A stretch of 5,771 nucleotides of DNA from CAYREE01 sp964423225 (GCA_964423225.1 CAYREE010000138.1:1-5771); one strand, 5' to 3'; positions 1 through 5,406 are shown, counted from the stretch's first letter. Numbers and translations are program-made. The notes: generated from the letters alone by a model not told the origin.

Positions 1-590
1 CTTTTTCAGTGCCTAGATGGCAGAAGGCTGATACTGTTGGTTGGTCGAATCCCCCTTATTATGTTTCAGAAGAAGAGTTACTTAAAGTCATTGCTATCTT
101 AAGATTGGCTGTACCCTATACGGGTATGATAATCTCTACGAGGGAAAGCCCGGAAACAAGGAGAAAAGCATTTGAAATCGGGATATCACAGACTTCTGCC
201 GCATCGAAGACCTCTCCAGGTGGATATGGTGTGACCTCTGAGTTAGAGCAGTTCACAACATCCGATAAGCGTCCGGTAGAGGAAGTATTGGAAGGCATCT
301 TAAGGCAAGGTCTTCTTCCTAGCTTTTGCACTGCCTGTTATAGAAAGGGCAGGACTGGAAAGACGTTTATGGATCTTGCGAAACCAGGAGACATCCAGGA
401 TCTATGCAGGCCTAATGCTCTCCTGACTTTTAAAGAGTATCTGGAAGATTATGCTTCGGGTGATTTAAAGGATTTGGGTGAGGGGATAGTTGGAAAGTAT
501 CTGGATGAGATAGGTGATGAAAAGATTAAGGTTGAGACTATTGCTCGACTGAAACGTATTGAGTCTGGTGAAAGAGACTTGTATTTCTAA
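1..590 (+). CDS. hydG: [FeFe]-hydrogenase maturase HydG, C-terminal part (5' truncated by window edge)
   Basis: HydG is a radical-SAM tyrosine lyase that makes the Fe-bound CO and CN ligands of the [FeFe]-hydrogenase H-cluster. The visible frame is open to the left edge and reads F-S-V-P-R, matching the family's conserved SVPR segment, so the GTG at 9 is an internal Val codon and not a start. Seen next are the family blocks AILRLAVPYTGMIISTRE and SAASKTSPGGY. Counting from the GTG codon as residue 1, FCTACYRKGRTG is followed by a third cysteine, giving CX2CX22C (C107, C110, C133), the ligands of the auxiliary Fe-S cluster. PNALLTFKEYLEDYA follows. The end, GERDLYF, is the usual HydG C-terminus, so the 3' end is intact. 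About 195 of an expected ~470 residues are present; the radical-SAM CX3CX2C motif lies outside. ThiH is the closest alternative, but these C-terminal blocks are HydG-specific. HydE, HydF and the hydrogenase are not in view. Confidence 0.95.
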   Translation, partial: FSVPRWQKADTVGWSNPPYYVSEEELLKVIAILRLAVPYTGMIISTRESPETRRKAFEIGISQTSAASKTSPGGYGVTSELEQFTTSDKRPVEEVLEGILRQGLLPSFCTACYRKGRTGKTFMDLAKPGDIQDLCRPNALLTFKEYLEDYASGDLKDLGEGIVGKYLDEIGDEKIKVETIARLKRIESGERDLYF

Positions 591-613
591 TTTTCGATTT
601 TTATATTCTTTTT
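591..613 (+). terminator. Oligo-T terminator of hydG
   Basis: The spacer right after the hydG stop has T-runs at 591-594, 598-602 and 609-613, without a clear hairpin. Archaeal RNA polymerase can terminate at such runs. The same bases contain the probable TATA box of the RNase P RNA, so the spacer would serve both as terminator and promoter. This is inferred from base composition only. Confidence 0.45.
598..607 (+). promoter_or_regulatory. TATA box of the RNase P RNA gene
   Basis: TTTTTATATT lies about 26 bp upstream of base 629, where the P1 helix of the RNase P RNA begins. This is the spacing expected between an archaeal TATA box and the transcription start. The other A/T-rich candidate, CTTTAAAAGG at 621-630, is too close because P1 begins within it. 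Confidence 0.6.
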
Positions 614-628
614 GCCGTAACTTTAAAA

Positions 629-922
629 GGTAGTGGTCATGGCTTTACCGCTTCTTTGTGAAGTGAGGAAGTTCCGTCCACCAGATAAATGCGTGAAAGA
701 AGGGCGAGAGTCCTTGTGTGATGGTGCAGAGACGAGAATCCGTTAAGACGCAAGACGATGAGGGTTGACTGAGTTGTTTTAGTGGACGTTTGAAACGAGT
801 GTCACACCATAGCCTGGTGAAACCGGTATTTAATCCGGGATTAGAAGAATAAGCCGCATACGCCAATACTTGCATGGCAGGTAATAAAGGCGTTTACAGA
901 AGATGGGCTACAGACCACTGCC
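629..922 (+). ncRNA. rnpB: RNase P RNA (archaeal, probably type A)
   Basis: This is the catalytic RNA of ribonuclease P, which removes 5' leaders from pre-tRNAs. The ends are set by P1: GGTAGTGGTC (629-638) pairs with GACCACTGCC (913-922), ten pairs with one G-U. P3 follows (649-654 with 660-665). Conserved region I is seen as GAGGAAGTTCCGTCC near 665-679. A P8-like hairpin sits at 700-715, a helix pairs 721-726 with 805-810, and just after its 5' strand is a CR-II-like GCAGAGACGAG. GGTGAAACCGG (816-826) resembles the conserved GGUGAAA segment. CR-V is ACAGAAGATGGGCTA (896-910), matching ACAnAAnnnGGCU-A. A short P2 can form between 643-647 and 885-889. The length of ~294 nt and the presence of a P8-like hairpin fit type A. 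All pairings were made by eye. Confidence 0.92.
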
Positions 923-952
923 AATCCCTTTATCTTTCTTATGTTTATTTTT
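923..952 (+). terminator. T-rich termination region of rnpB
   Basis: Directly after the P1 3' strand the plus strand becomes T-rich (928-952), ending in a run of five T at 948-952. It overlaps the last codons of the facing minus-strand gene. No hairpin is apparent. A simple oligo-T archaeal terminator is the likely reading. Confidence 0.4.
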
Positions 953-1502
953 GGTCTTGGAGGTATTCATCCAGCATCTTTCTGAATTCAGGCATTGGTA
1001 GGACTCCTATATCTGTCCGGCCTGCAGCTTTTATCATTTCTTGTGTTCTTGGTTCGCTTCCAGCTGGGACTGCGATGAACTCGATATCTCGTGAGGCTAA
1101 TGCGGGCACACGATCAGTGCTGTCATCATGACTTCCTAGGCAGGCATCTAGTACTCCTAGGATCATATCGCCATGGTGTGGTGGGATATTATCGAGGACT
1201 TCTGGGAAATCCGATACATTGATTGCTGCTACATGTGGCATATCCACTCCACCCGCCCTTAATGTCTCTGGGGTGACCCCGTTTGCTAGGATATTCGGCA
1301 GGTTGTTCAGGCTTCCTGCGCTTCTGACAATGGAATACGGCTTCAATTTTCCAGTTGATCCCCTAAGTTCAGAGTCACTTGCCTTTAATATCTTCACTTC
1401 ACCTGTTGCGTCTCCTACACCCATCAACTGTCTACTATCTCCTAATCCTCCAGGTGGCATTTGTCCGCTAGCACCACCTTCTAACCCGCCTATATGACTC
1501 AT
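945..1502 (-). CDS. Hypothetical protein, 185 residues, Gly-rich N-terminus
   Basis: I do not recognise this family. The ATG at 1502 is preceded by a weak Shine-Dalgarno-like AAGGTC and, about 50 bp upstream, by a TATA box reading TTATATAG on this strand. The first 30 residues are rich in Gly, Met and Pro (GGLEGGASGQMPPGGLGD) and look disordered. Residues 34-60 could form strands (GEVKILKAS, KPYSIVR). A probable alpha/beta part follows at about 65-181, with a His/Asp-rich stretch (PPHHGD at 107-112, SHDDSTD at 124-130). The end reads as beta-alpha-beta-alpha: IEFIAVPAG, EPRTQEMIKAAG, IGVLPMPEF, FRKMLDEYL. There is no signal peptide or membrane segment and only one Cys, so it is probably cytosolic. 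Codon and amino-acid use look like those of a real protein. It stands alone: its 5' side is divergent from the lipoprotein gene and its 3' end faces the RNase P RNA. Confidence 0.72.
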   Translation of the reverse strand: MSHIGGLEGGASGQMPPGGLGDSRQLMGVGDATGEVKILKASDSELRGSTGKLKPYSIVRSAGSLNNLPNILANGVTPETLRAGGVDMPHVAAINVSDFPEVLDNIPPHHGDMILGVLDACLGSHDDSTDRVPALASRDIEFIAVPAGSEPRTQEMIKAAGRTDIGVLPMPEFRKMLDEYLQDQK

Positions 1503-1610
1503 CTTGACCTTGAACTTCTATCAGTATGATGGTTAATTACATGATATCCACCTATATAATCTCCGTTCATCCTTCTTTTTTTTAACTTGTGGGTATAATC
1601 TTTTATCAGT
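1503..1610. promoter_or_regulatory. Divergent promoter region with TATA box and 11-bp direct repeat
   Basis: This 108-bp spacer drives the 185-residue protein leftward and the lipoprotein rightward. CTATATAAT at 1552-1559 reads as a TATA box on both strands. On the minus strand it would give a start near 1527 and a leader of about 25 nt. On the plus strand it would give a start near 1583 and a similar leader. A second A/T-rich element, a run of eight T followed by AAC at 1576-1586, lies about 27 bp before the lipoprotein ATG and could support a leaderless transcript instead. TATCAGTATGA occurs at 1519-1529 and again at 1604-1614. Confidence 0.5.
1519..1529 (+). repeat. 11-bp direct repeat, copy 1
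   Basis: TATCAGTATGA is identical to bases 1604-1614. This copy lies in the leader of the minus-strand gene, close to its expected transcription start. Role unknown; it could be an operator half or a relic of a small duplication. Confidence 0.55.
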
Positions 1611-1614
1611 ATGA
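1604..1614 (+). repeat. 11-bp direct repeat, copy 2, covering the lipoprotein start codon
   Basis: This is the second exact copy of TATCAGTATGA, 85 bp after the first. It includes the ATG at 1611 of the lipoprotein gene. No Shine-Dalgarno sequence precedes that ATG. Confidence 0.55.
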
Positions 1615-2006
1615 GAATCTTAGCCTGTATTATGGTCATTGCTTTTGTACTTGTTTTAGGTTGTGTTACAGAGCAGCCTGATGATACTCCTAGGCCAACG
1701 GTTACGACTGTGAAGAAGGGTGTGAAGACGGATATGACTGTTAAACCAGATATTAAGAATTTTAGGGAGGCTAAGAATTCTAATGACCTTGGTTTCTGCG
1801 ATGATATTGAATCTGTGAGGCTTCGGGATGTATGCATCCGGGATGTTGCTATGAATACTTCGAATCTGCGTGCATGCGATAAGATAACAACACAGAGTGT
1901 TAAGGATACGTGTTTTTACAGGATAGCGGTGGCAAGAAAAGACAAGACTGTGTGTAGCCGGGTGGAAAGTTCTAAACTCCTTGATTTATGCAATAAGAAT
2001 GTCTAG
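1611..2006 (+). CDS. Secreted lipoprotein with 26-residue Cys repeats
   Basis: A hydrophobic signal segment (about residues 2-17) ends in VLVLGC, a lipobox with Cys18 as the probable lipidated residue, so the mature protein of about 114 residues should be tethered to the outer face of the membrane. Residues 19-50 form a Thr/Pro/Lys-rich linker. Residues 60-131 are a repeat array with cysteines at 63, 75, 89, 101, 115 and 127, exactly C-x11-C-x13-C-x11-C-x13-C-x11-C. The unit is two and a half copies to three copies of roughly LxxCDxI..xxxRDxCxxRxAxxxxx. Each unit probably forms a helical hairpin with a disulfide. The function is unknown; repeats of this style occur, to my recollection, in other uncultured archaea. 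An in-frame TAA at 1596 makes ATG 1611 the only nearby start. It converges with the secretion ATPase gene, 12 bp away. Confidence 0.82.
   Translation: MRILACIMVIAFVLVLGCVTEQPDDTPRPTVTTVKKGVKTDMTVKPDIKNFREAKNSNDLGFCDDIESVRLRDVCIRDVAMNTSNLRACDKITTQSVKDTCFYRIAVARKDKTVCSRVESSKLLDLCNKNV
1788..2003 (+). repeat. Three tandem 26-residue Cys repeats inside the lipoprotein
   Basis: The units begin at residues 60, 86 and 112 of the lipoprotein (bases 1788-1865, 1866-1943 and 1944-2003; the last is truncated by the stop codon). Shared positions are a first Cys, then an acidic or polar residue and I/V (CDDI, CDKI, CSRV), a D plus Cys 12 residues after the first Cys (RDVC, KDTC, LDLC), and in the first two units R-x-A-V/M-like endings. 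The DNA copies are diverged, so the repeat is old and kept at protein level. Confidence 0.8.
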
Positions 2007-2018
2007 GATAGTTTACTC

Positions 2019-3602
2019 CTATTTTTTTTCTACATCTTTAGATGGATGAGCATTCATATCACCCTTCATTTCTTCCAATACTGCTCTTGGATTAATATGG
2101 TATCTCTGGAATAGGCTTATCACTTTCTCATTGTCTGAAATATTCTTTGCAACCATGTATTCCAATACTTTCTGTCTTATCTGAATCTCGGTTTGAAGCC
2201 TCTTCTTAGTGATCCCGCATTTTGAAGCTATCTTCTCGGTAAGTAGTATTGGATAGTCTGTCCTAGAAATCTTGTCTTCACTGATATCATATGTGTATAT
2301 GTCGCCAAGCTGTACTACCTCACCTTCAATACCCGTGATCTCACTGATCTGGGTGACACGCCTGAACAAGCCTCTAGTACGGTCATAAACCCTGTTTAAA
2401 ACGACTATAAGATTTAGTAATGGCATCATACGTAGGGGGACGTTCATCGGCTCGTCCATAAGCCTTATCGTGGTCTCTCTTGCATTATTTGCGTGGAGCG
2501 TGCACATAGAACCATCTAATCCTATATCCATAGCCACAAAAAGAGTCTCAGCCTCGTTTCCTCTCACCTCTCCAACGATCATTCTGTCGGGCCTCATCCT
2601 AAGGCTGTTTTTCAATAGGTTATGCATTGTCAGTACTTTAGATTGTTCCATGGTTGTTGGTGATGCTTCTAGTGGAACCCAATTCTCTATGAATTCAAAA
2701 TTCAATTCGAGTGTGTCTTCAACTGTTACAATTCGCTCAGTCTTCGGGATGAACATGGCTAGGGCATTCATTAAAGTAGTTTTTCCTGATCCTGCACCAC
2801 CTGCAACCAGGATGTCTGCAGGAGATAATCCGAATCCTTCTACACAAACCCATAGGAATGCGGCTAGATCAGGTGTTACTGTACCCACCTTTATCAATTC
2901 GATGATATTATATGGAGTCTTCTTGAATTTTCTTATTGTTAAAGCTGGCCCGTATGGTGCTGCTGGAGGGATCGCTACGTTTGCTCTTGATCCATCGGGC
3001 ATATGAGCGTCTAACAGTGGATTTTCTTCGGTTAATGGTCTGCCAGCGTAGTTTGCAAGCCAGTTTATTATATCTTGTAGTTCGTGTTGGGTTTCGAATG
3101 CTAGGTTTGTAATGCACATCCCGTGTTTACGGTGTACTATGAATACTGGGGTGTCAACACCATTCACCATTATCTCTTCTAATTCCTCATCCCGCATTAA
3201 TGGACCGATCTTTCCGTAACCAAGGAATAAGTCGTCCATAATCATTGAAATGATATAGTCGAGGTTCTCTGGCTTGATATCCTTGTCCTTTATCTTTGAC
3301 TGCAAGTATTGTCTTATATAATCTTCTTTCTCGATCGTATTATGGATTTTTTCAAGCTCATCCATTACTTCCTTGTAATTATCTATGAGATCTCTATCGT
3401 TTGTAAGGACATTCTTTTCAGAATCAGTTAGTTCTGGTGTGATGACGATATAGTAGGGCATATGGTCTCCATCACCCTCCATAATCTTAACATTGTTATA
3501 AGAGTCGATAAGTTCAGACATACAACTATTGATTAGATTCAAGTTATTAAATATTCTTTTCAGAAGAGTTTGAATAGATTCTCTACTGTGTTGCTCCGCC
3601 AC
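2019..3602 (-). CDS. Type II/IV secretion ATPase, GspE superfamily (ArlI/TadA-like)
   Basis: This is a hexameric cytosolic motor ATPase that powers assembly of archaeal type IV pili, archaella or related secretion machines. The protein has 527 residues, a normal length for the archaeal family. Residues 1-115 are a variable N-terminal region. The N-terminal ATPase-like domain runs from GYGKIGPL (128-135) through PDGSRANVAIPP (202-213) and LTIRKF (221-226). The catalytic core has Walker A GGAGSGKT (268-275), Asp box TVEDTLELN (293-301), Walker B MIVGEVRG (341-348) with the catalytic Glu at 345, and His box TLHANN (368-373). A C-terminal extension (470-510) resembles that of archaeal secretion-E proteins. 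The start is GTG at 3602, overlapping pfdB by 20 bp; a TGA three codons upstream rules out an earlier one, and no clear Shine-Dalgarno is seen. The next ATG is at residue 28. It is last in the train, with no ArlJ/TadC platform, pilin or prepilin peptidase gene in this window, so the machine it serves is unknown. Confidence 0.95.
   Translation of the reverse strand: MAEQHSRESIQTLLKRIFNNLNLINSCMSELIDSYNNVKIMEGDGDHMPYYIVITPELTDSEKNVLTNDRDLIDNYKEVMDELEKIHNTIEKEDYIRQYLQSKIKDKDIKPENLDYIISMIMDDLFLGYGKIGPLMRDEELEEIMVNGVDTPVFIVHRKHGMCITNLAFETQHELQDIINWLANYAGRPLTEENPLLDAHMPDGSRANVAIPPAAPYGPALTIRKFKKTPYNIIELIKVGTVTPDLAAFLWVCVEGFGLSPADILVAGGAGSGKTTLMNALAMFIPKTERIVTVEDTLELNFEFIENWVPLEASPTTMEQSKVLTMHNLLKNSLRMRPDRMIVGEVRGNEAETLFVAMDIGLDGSMCTLHANNARETTIRLMDEPMNVPLRMMPLLNLIVVLNRVYDRTRGLFRRVTQISEITGIEGEVVQLGDIYTYDISEDKISRTDYPILLTEKIASKCGITKKRLQTEIQIRQKVLEYMVAKNISDNEKVISLFQRYHINPRAVLEEMKGDMNAHPSKDVEKK
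2022..2029 (+). terminator. Oligo-T8 terminator of the lipoprotein gene
   Basis: A run of eight T lies 15 bp after the lipoprotein stop. It is the antisense of the two final Lys codons (AAA AAA) of the converging ATPase gene plus part of the Glu codon before them. This is a typical archaeal intrinsic terminator for the plus strand. No matching T-run is evident on the minus strand just past 2019. Confidence 0.55.
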
Positions 3603-3933
3603 CAGGAATCATAGACTGTAGTTCAGATCGCATCTCATTGAATTTCTCAGAAAGTTTTTTCTCCTGTTTCTCAAGGACTTTGATCTTGGTTGCAGCAACA
3701 GACGAATCATCTTCAATGCTCTTAATACTATCCTCCTTAGATGATTCGACAAGTAGTGGGCCAACCATCTTATAGACTTTTCCCTTCGTCATCTTATCCA
3801 GTTCTTTTTTCGCGTTCTCAAGATCTGAGTTCGATAGTATCAGTTGTTGTTTTTGCATTGCGATTAACTGCAGTTGGTTTTGCATGTTTTGAAACTGTGC
3901 TAGCTTGTCCTGTAACTGTTTTGGGATATCCAT
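3583..3933 (-). CDS. pfdB: Prefoldin beta subunit
   Basis: This is the beta subunit of the archaeal prefoldin hexamer (two alpha, four beta), a cytosolic holdase that captures unfolded proteins and hands them to the thermosome. At 116 residues it has the usual length. It shows two long coiled-coil helices (about 5-47, Gln-rich, and 68-108) around the conserved beta-hairpin KVYKMVGPLLVE (52-63). The second helix carries IKVLEKQEKKL, matching the family's K-x-LEKQE-x-L block. It ends in a flexible GGGATQ. A Shine-Dalgarno-like AAGGT (3942-3946) precedes the ATG. It follows pcc1 by 40 bp; this small gap contains GTTTAATAAG at 3962-3971, which could be an extra TATA box. Its last 20 bp overlap the ATPase gene. 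The position next to pcc1, rpoP and L37Ae is a known archaeal gene order. Confidence 0.96.
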   Translation of the reverse strand: MDIPKQLQDKLAQFQNMQNQLQLIAMQKQQLILSNSDLENAKKELDKMTKGKVYKMVGPLLVESSKEDSIKSIEDDSSVAATKIKVLEKQEKKLSEKFNEMRSELQSMIPGGGATQ

Positions 3934-3973
3934 TTTTATTTACCTTATTGAATACTTGCTCTTATTAAACCGG

Positions 3974-4204
3974 CTATTGTGAGGTTAATGTATTAGACAT
4001 GTCTATCCATCTTAGATACGTGTTCACACAAGCCCTCATCGCATGCAAGTCTTTTGCCTCGATCCTTATGACTAGAGCGTCTTCGTATCCGATACTTACC
4101 TTAGATCTGTCATGTTTGACTGATCCCACCTCAATCTGGATAGCCTTTTGTATTATCTTAGCCTTTTTTTGGGGCATCTCGTATCTTATTACGAGTGAGT
4201 TCAT
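3974..4204 (-). CDS. pcc1: KEOPS complex subunit Pcc1
   Basis: Pcc1 is a small subunit of the KEOPS complex, which with Kae1, Bud32 and Cgi121 adds threonylcarbamoyl to A37 of ANN-decoding tRNAs; Pcc1 dimerises and helps bind tRNA. The 76-residue protein has the family's beta-beta-alpha-type layout. The N-terminal strand is LVIRYEM, the middle strands are KVSIGYED and ALVIRIEAKD, and the long C-terminal helix is LHAMRACVNTYLRWIDM (53-69), which matches the hallmark A-D-x-x-A-x-R-A-x-x-N-x-Y-L-R-W segment. The start at 4204 overlaps the rpoP stop as ATGA, implying translational coupling. AAGGAAG at 4215-4221 may serve as a ribosome binding site, though its 10-nt spacing is long. Confidence 0.93.
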   Translation of the reverse strand: MNSLVIRYEMPQKKAKIIQKAIQIEVGSVKHDRSKVSIGYEDALVIRIEAKDLHAMRACVNTYLRWIDMSNTLTSQ

Positions 4205-4353
4205 CTCGCCAAGACTTCCTTTACCATAGTATCTGGTCTTTGTTTAACCCAGATATTACTTCTTTTCTCAGTGCAGGAAGTGCACTTCATCTTGGCTTTG
4301 GCTATGTTTTCGTAGTCGAATTCTGCTCCACATTCAATGCATACGTAACTCAT
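4201..4353 (-). CDS. rpoP: DNA-directed RNA polymerase subunit P (Rpo12, Rpb12-like)
   Basis: This is the small zinc-binding subunit of archaeal RNA polymerase, equivalent to eukaryotic Rpb12/RPABC4. The 50-residue reading frame begins MSYVCIECGAEFDY and has CX2C at C5/C8 and a second CX2C at C24/C27, the zinc ribbon. It ends VKQRPDTMVKEVLAR, matching the family's K-x-RP...K-x-V-x-AR tail. The second knuckle reads CTSCT, where most relatives have CPxCG, a mild divergence. The start is 6 bp after the L37Ae stop. The ribosome binding site AAGGTA (4361-4366) overlaps that stop codon, and the rpoP stop overlaps the pcc1 start. The neighbours make the identification firm despite the small size. 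Confidence 0.92.
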   Translation of the reverse strand: MSYVCIECGAEFDYENIAKAKMKCTSCTEKRSNIWVKQRPDTMVKEVLAR

Positions 4354-4359
4354 TTTGTT

Positions 4360-4590
4360 TTACCTTTTTCTTGTTGCTGGCAGATGAGTGCCGCCTGTAA
4401 ACTCGTGTTGACAGGATTTGCAATACCATATTCCAGCAGCCTTTCGCCTAATCCGGTTCTTCAAGCATTTAGGGCATTTATTCCCTTTTCTGGCTTCGTC
4501 CTCGATTTTTTTAGCCTCATGCCGTAGTTTCCGGCCTACTCTTGGCCCGTATCTGCCTAGACTACCCACTTTTTTCGTGTGTGTGTACAT
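4360..4590 (-). CDS. rpl37ae: 50S ribosomal protein L37Ae (eL43)
   Basis: This is an archaeal/eukaryotic-type large-subunit ribosomal protein with a zinc ribbon. From the ATG at 4590 the protein has 76 residues and begins MYTHTKKVGSLGRYGPRVG, matching the family's TKKVGxxGR(Y/F)G-x-R-x-G opening. It has CX2C at C39/C42 (CPKC) and at C57/C60 (CKSC) around RRKAAGIWYC, then the family's F-T-GG block. A farther ATG at 4617 in the same frame would add nine residues (MLSLLYVTK) that relatives lack, so I chose 4590. Neither has a strong Shine-Dalgarno. The usual Gly after each second Cys is replaced (CL, CQ), a small oddity. It follows rrp42 by 39 bp and precedes rpoP by 6 bp. Confidence 0.94.
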   Translation of the reverse strand: MYTHTKKVGSLGRYGPRVGRKLRHEAKKIEDEARKGNKCPKCLKNRIRRKAAGIWYCKSCQHEFTGGTHLPATRKR

Positions 4591-4629
4591 TTTCGTGACA
4601 TATAATAGAGAAAGCATCCAATAAAAGCT

Positions 4630-5406
4630 TTATTTCTCCACCATTTTCCGGATTTTATCGGAATTTTTAAAGGATGCGTCTACTATTGACGTTACTTCTT
4701 CTACTGTGAACTTTCCTCGTCCTCCTTTCTGCATTGCGTTTAGTGTGTCTGTGGTAGTCACTGTAAGCCTTGCATCAAGGGCGTATTCTTCGTTCAATGA
4801 TGGATCATTGATTATCTTATCCCCGATCTTTCCATATGTGAATGGTATTGGAGAGCATGTTATCGGTAGTTTACCATCCCATTCTCCGTGTACGGCTTTA
4901 CCATCCTCGTATTTTGGCATCCTCGCATCTAGTAAGGCTGCTGTTGTTGCAAGTCCTGCAGCATCAAACAGGTTTCCGAAATTGTCGAGAATATGGATGT
5001 CAAGGAATACTATCCATACTTTACCTTCCTCTATGAAAAGCTTGTCAACATCTATCATGCCTGATTCTCTTATGCCTCTGTCAACTACTCTGGCAAGCTC
5101 TATTGATTCTTCTCTTGGAGGTCCAGACTCAAAGTCTGGGGATGCCATAGGCCTTAATTCCACGCTTGTAGTCATTACACCTGAGTCTGGCCTATCGGAG
5201 TATGGTTCTGCAACATCCATGCTTATTCCGACGAGTACTTGGGTGTCTCCTAGTTTTACGAGAGCTGATCCATTCGCCTTTTCTGGGATGTATCCTTTTG
5301 TTATGTCTATTGATCTTAATGCGTCTAAGGCTCGTCCATCCTCTCTTTTACCCTCGTTCATCAGGTTTGTGATATAATCCTTTTTCAAATATGACTCTAC
5401 CTTCAT
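4630..5406 (-). CDS. rrp42: Exosome complex subunit Rrp42
   Basis: Rrp42 is the non-catalytic RNase-PH-fold subunit of the archaeal exosome; three Rrp41-Rrp42 dimers form the ring that degrades or tails RNA 3' ends. The protein has 258 residues, close to the family norm. The first RNase PH domain covers about 27-160, with GKREDGRALDALR (19-31) and SALVKLGDTQVLVGI (47-61), both family blocks, then ARVVDRGIRES (105-115). LDIHILDNFGNLFDAA (135-150) is the Rrp42 counterpart of the catalytic region. The second domain lies at about 185-255. The ATG at 5406 overlaps the rrp41 stop as ATGA and has a strong ribosome binding site, GAGGTGA, four bases upstream. The rrp41-rrp42 pairing is the standard archaeal arrangement. 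Confidence 0.97.
   Translation of the reverse strand: MKVESYLKKDYITNLMNEGKREDGRALDALRSIDITKGYIPEKANGSALVKLGDTQVLVGISMDVAEPYSDRPDSGVMTTSVELRPMASPDFESGPPREESIELARVVDRGIRESGMIDVDKLFIEEGKVWIVFLDIHILDNFGNLFDAAGLATTAALLDARMPKYEDGKAVHGEWDGKLPITCSPIPFTYGKIGDKIINDPSLNEEYALDARLTVTTTDTLNAMQKGGRGKFTVEEVTSIVDASFKNSDKIRKMVEK

Noticed and set aside
9..11. GTG as the start of the first gene
   Set aside because: The frame continues upstream and this codon is the Val of the conserved HydG SVPR motif, so the gene is truncated by the window edge.
621..630. CTTTAAAAGG as TATA box of the RNase P RNA
   Set aside because: It would place the transcription start near 651, after the 5' strand of P1, which pairs convincingly with 913-922.
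645..875. Minus-strand open frame of 76 codons
   Set aside because: It is antisense to the RNase P RNA, whose conserved regions and P1 helix explain the sequence.
874..1497. Two plus-strand open frames (874-1131 and 1219-1497)
   Set aside because: Both are opposite the 185-residue minus-strand gene. The first also starts inside the RNase P RNA. The minus-strand frame is longer, continuous and has a TATA box at a suitable distance.
1526..1585. 19-codon plus-strand frame before the lipoprotein gene
   Set aside because: It contains the likely TATA box of the lipoprotein gene, so it would lie upstream of the transcript. It has no ribosome binding site and no protein-like composition.
1499..1837. 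Minus-strand open frame of 112 codons
   Set aside because: It crosses the divergent promoter region and the antisense of the lipoprotein signal peptide, and shows no protein-like pattern.
2470..3006. Plus-strand open frame of 178 codons
   Set aside because: It is antisense to the catalytic core of the secretion ATPase; the apparent frame comes from the codon use of that gene.
4591..4617. Upstream ATG at 4617 as the L37Ae start
   Set aside because: The nine extra residues are hydrophobic and absent from the family, while the ATG at 4590 gives the standard N-terminus.
4706..5377. Plus-strand open frame of 223 codons
   Set aside because: It lies wholly antisense to rrp42, whose family blocks are unmistakable. 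Its product is Ser/Pro-rich low-quality sequence without domains.
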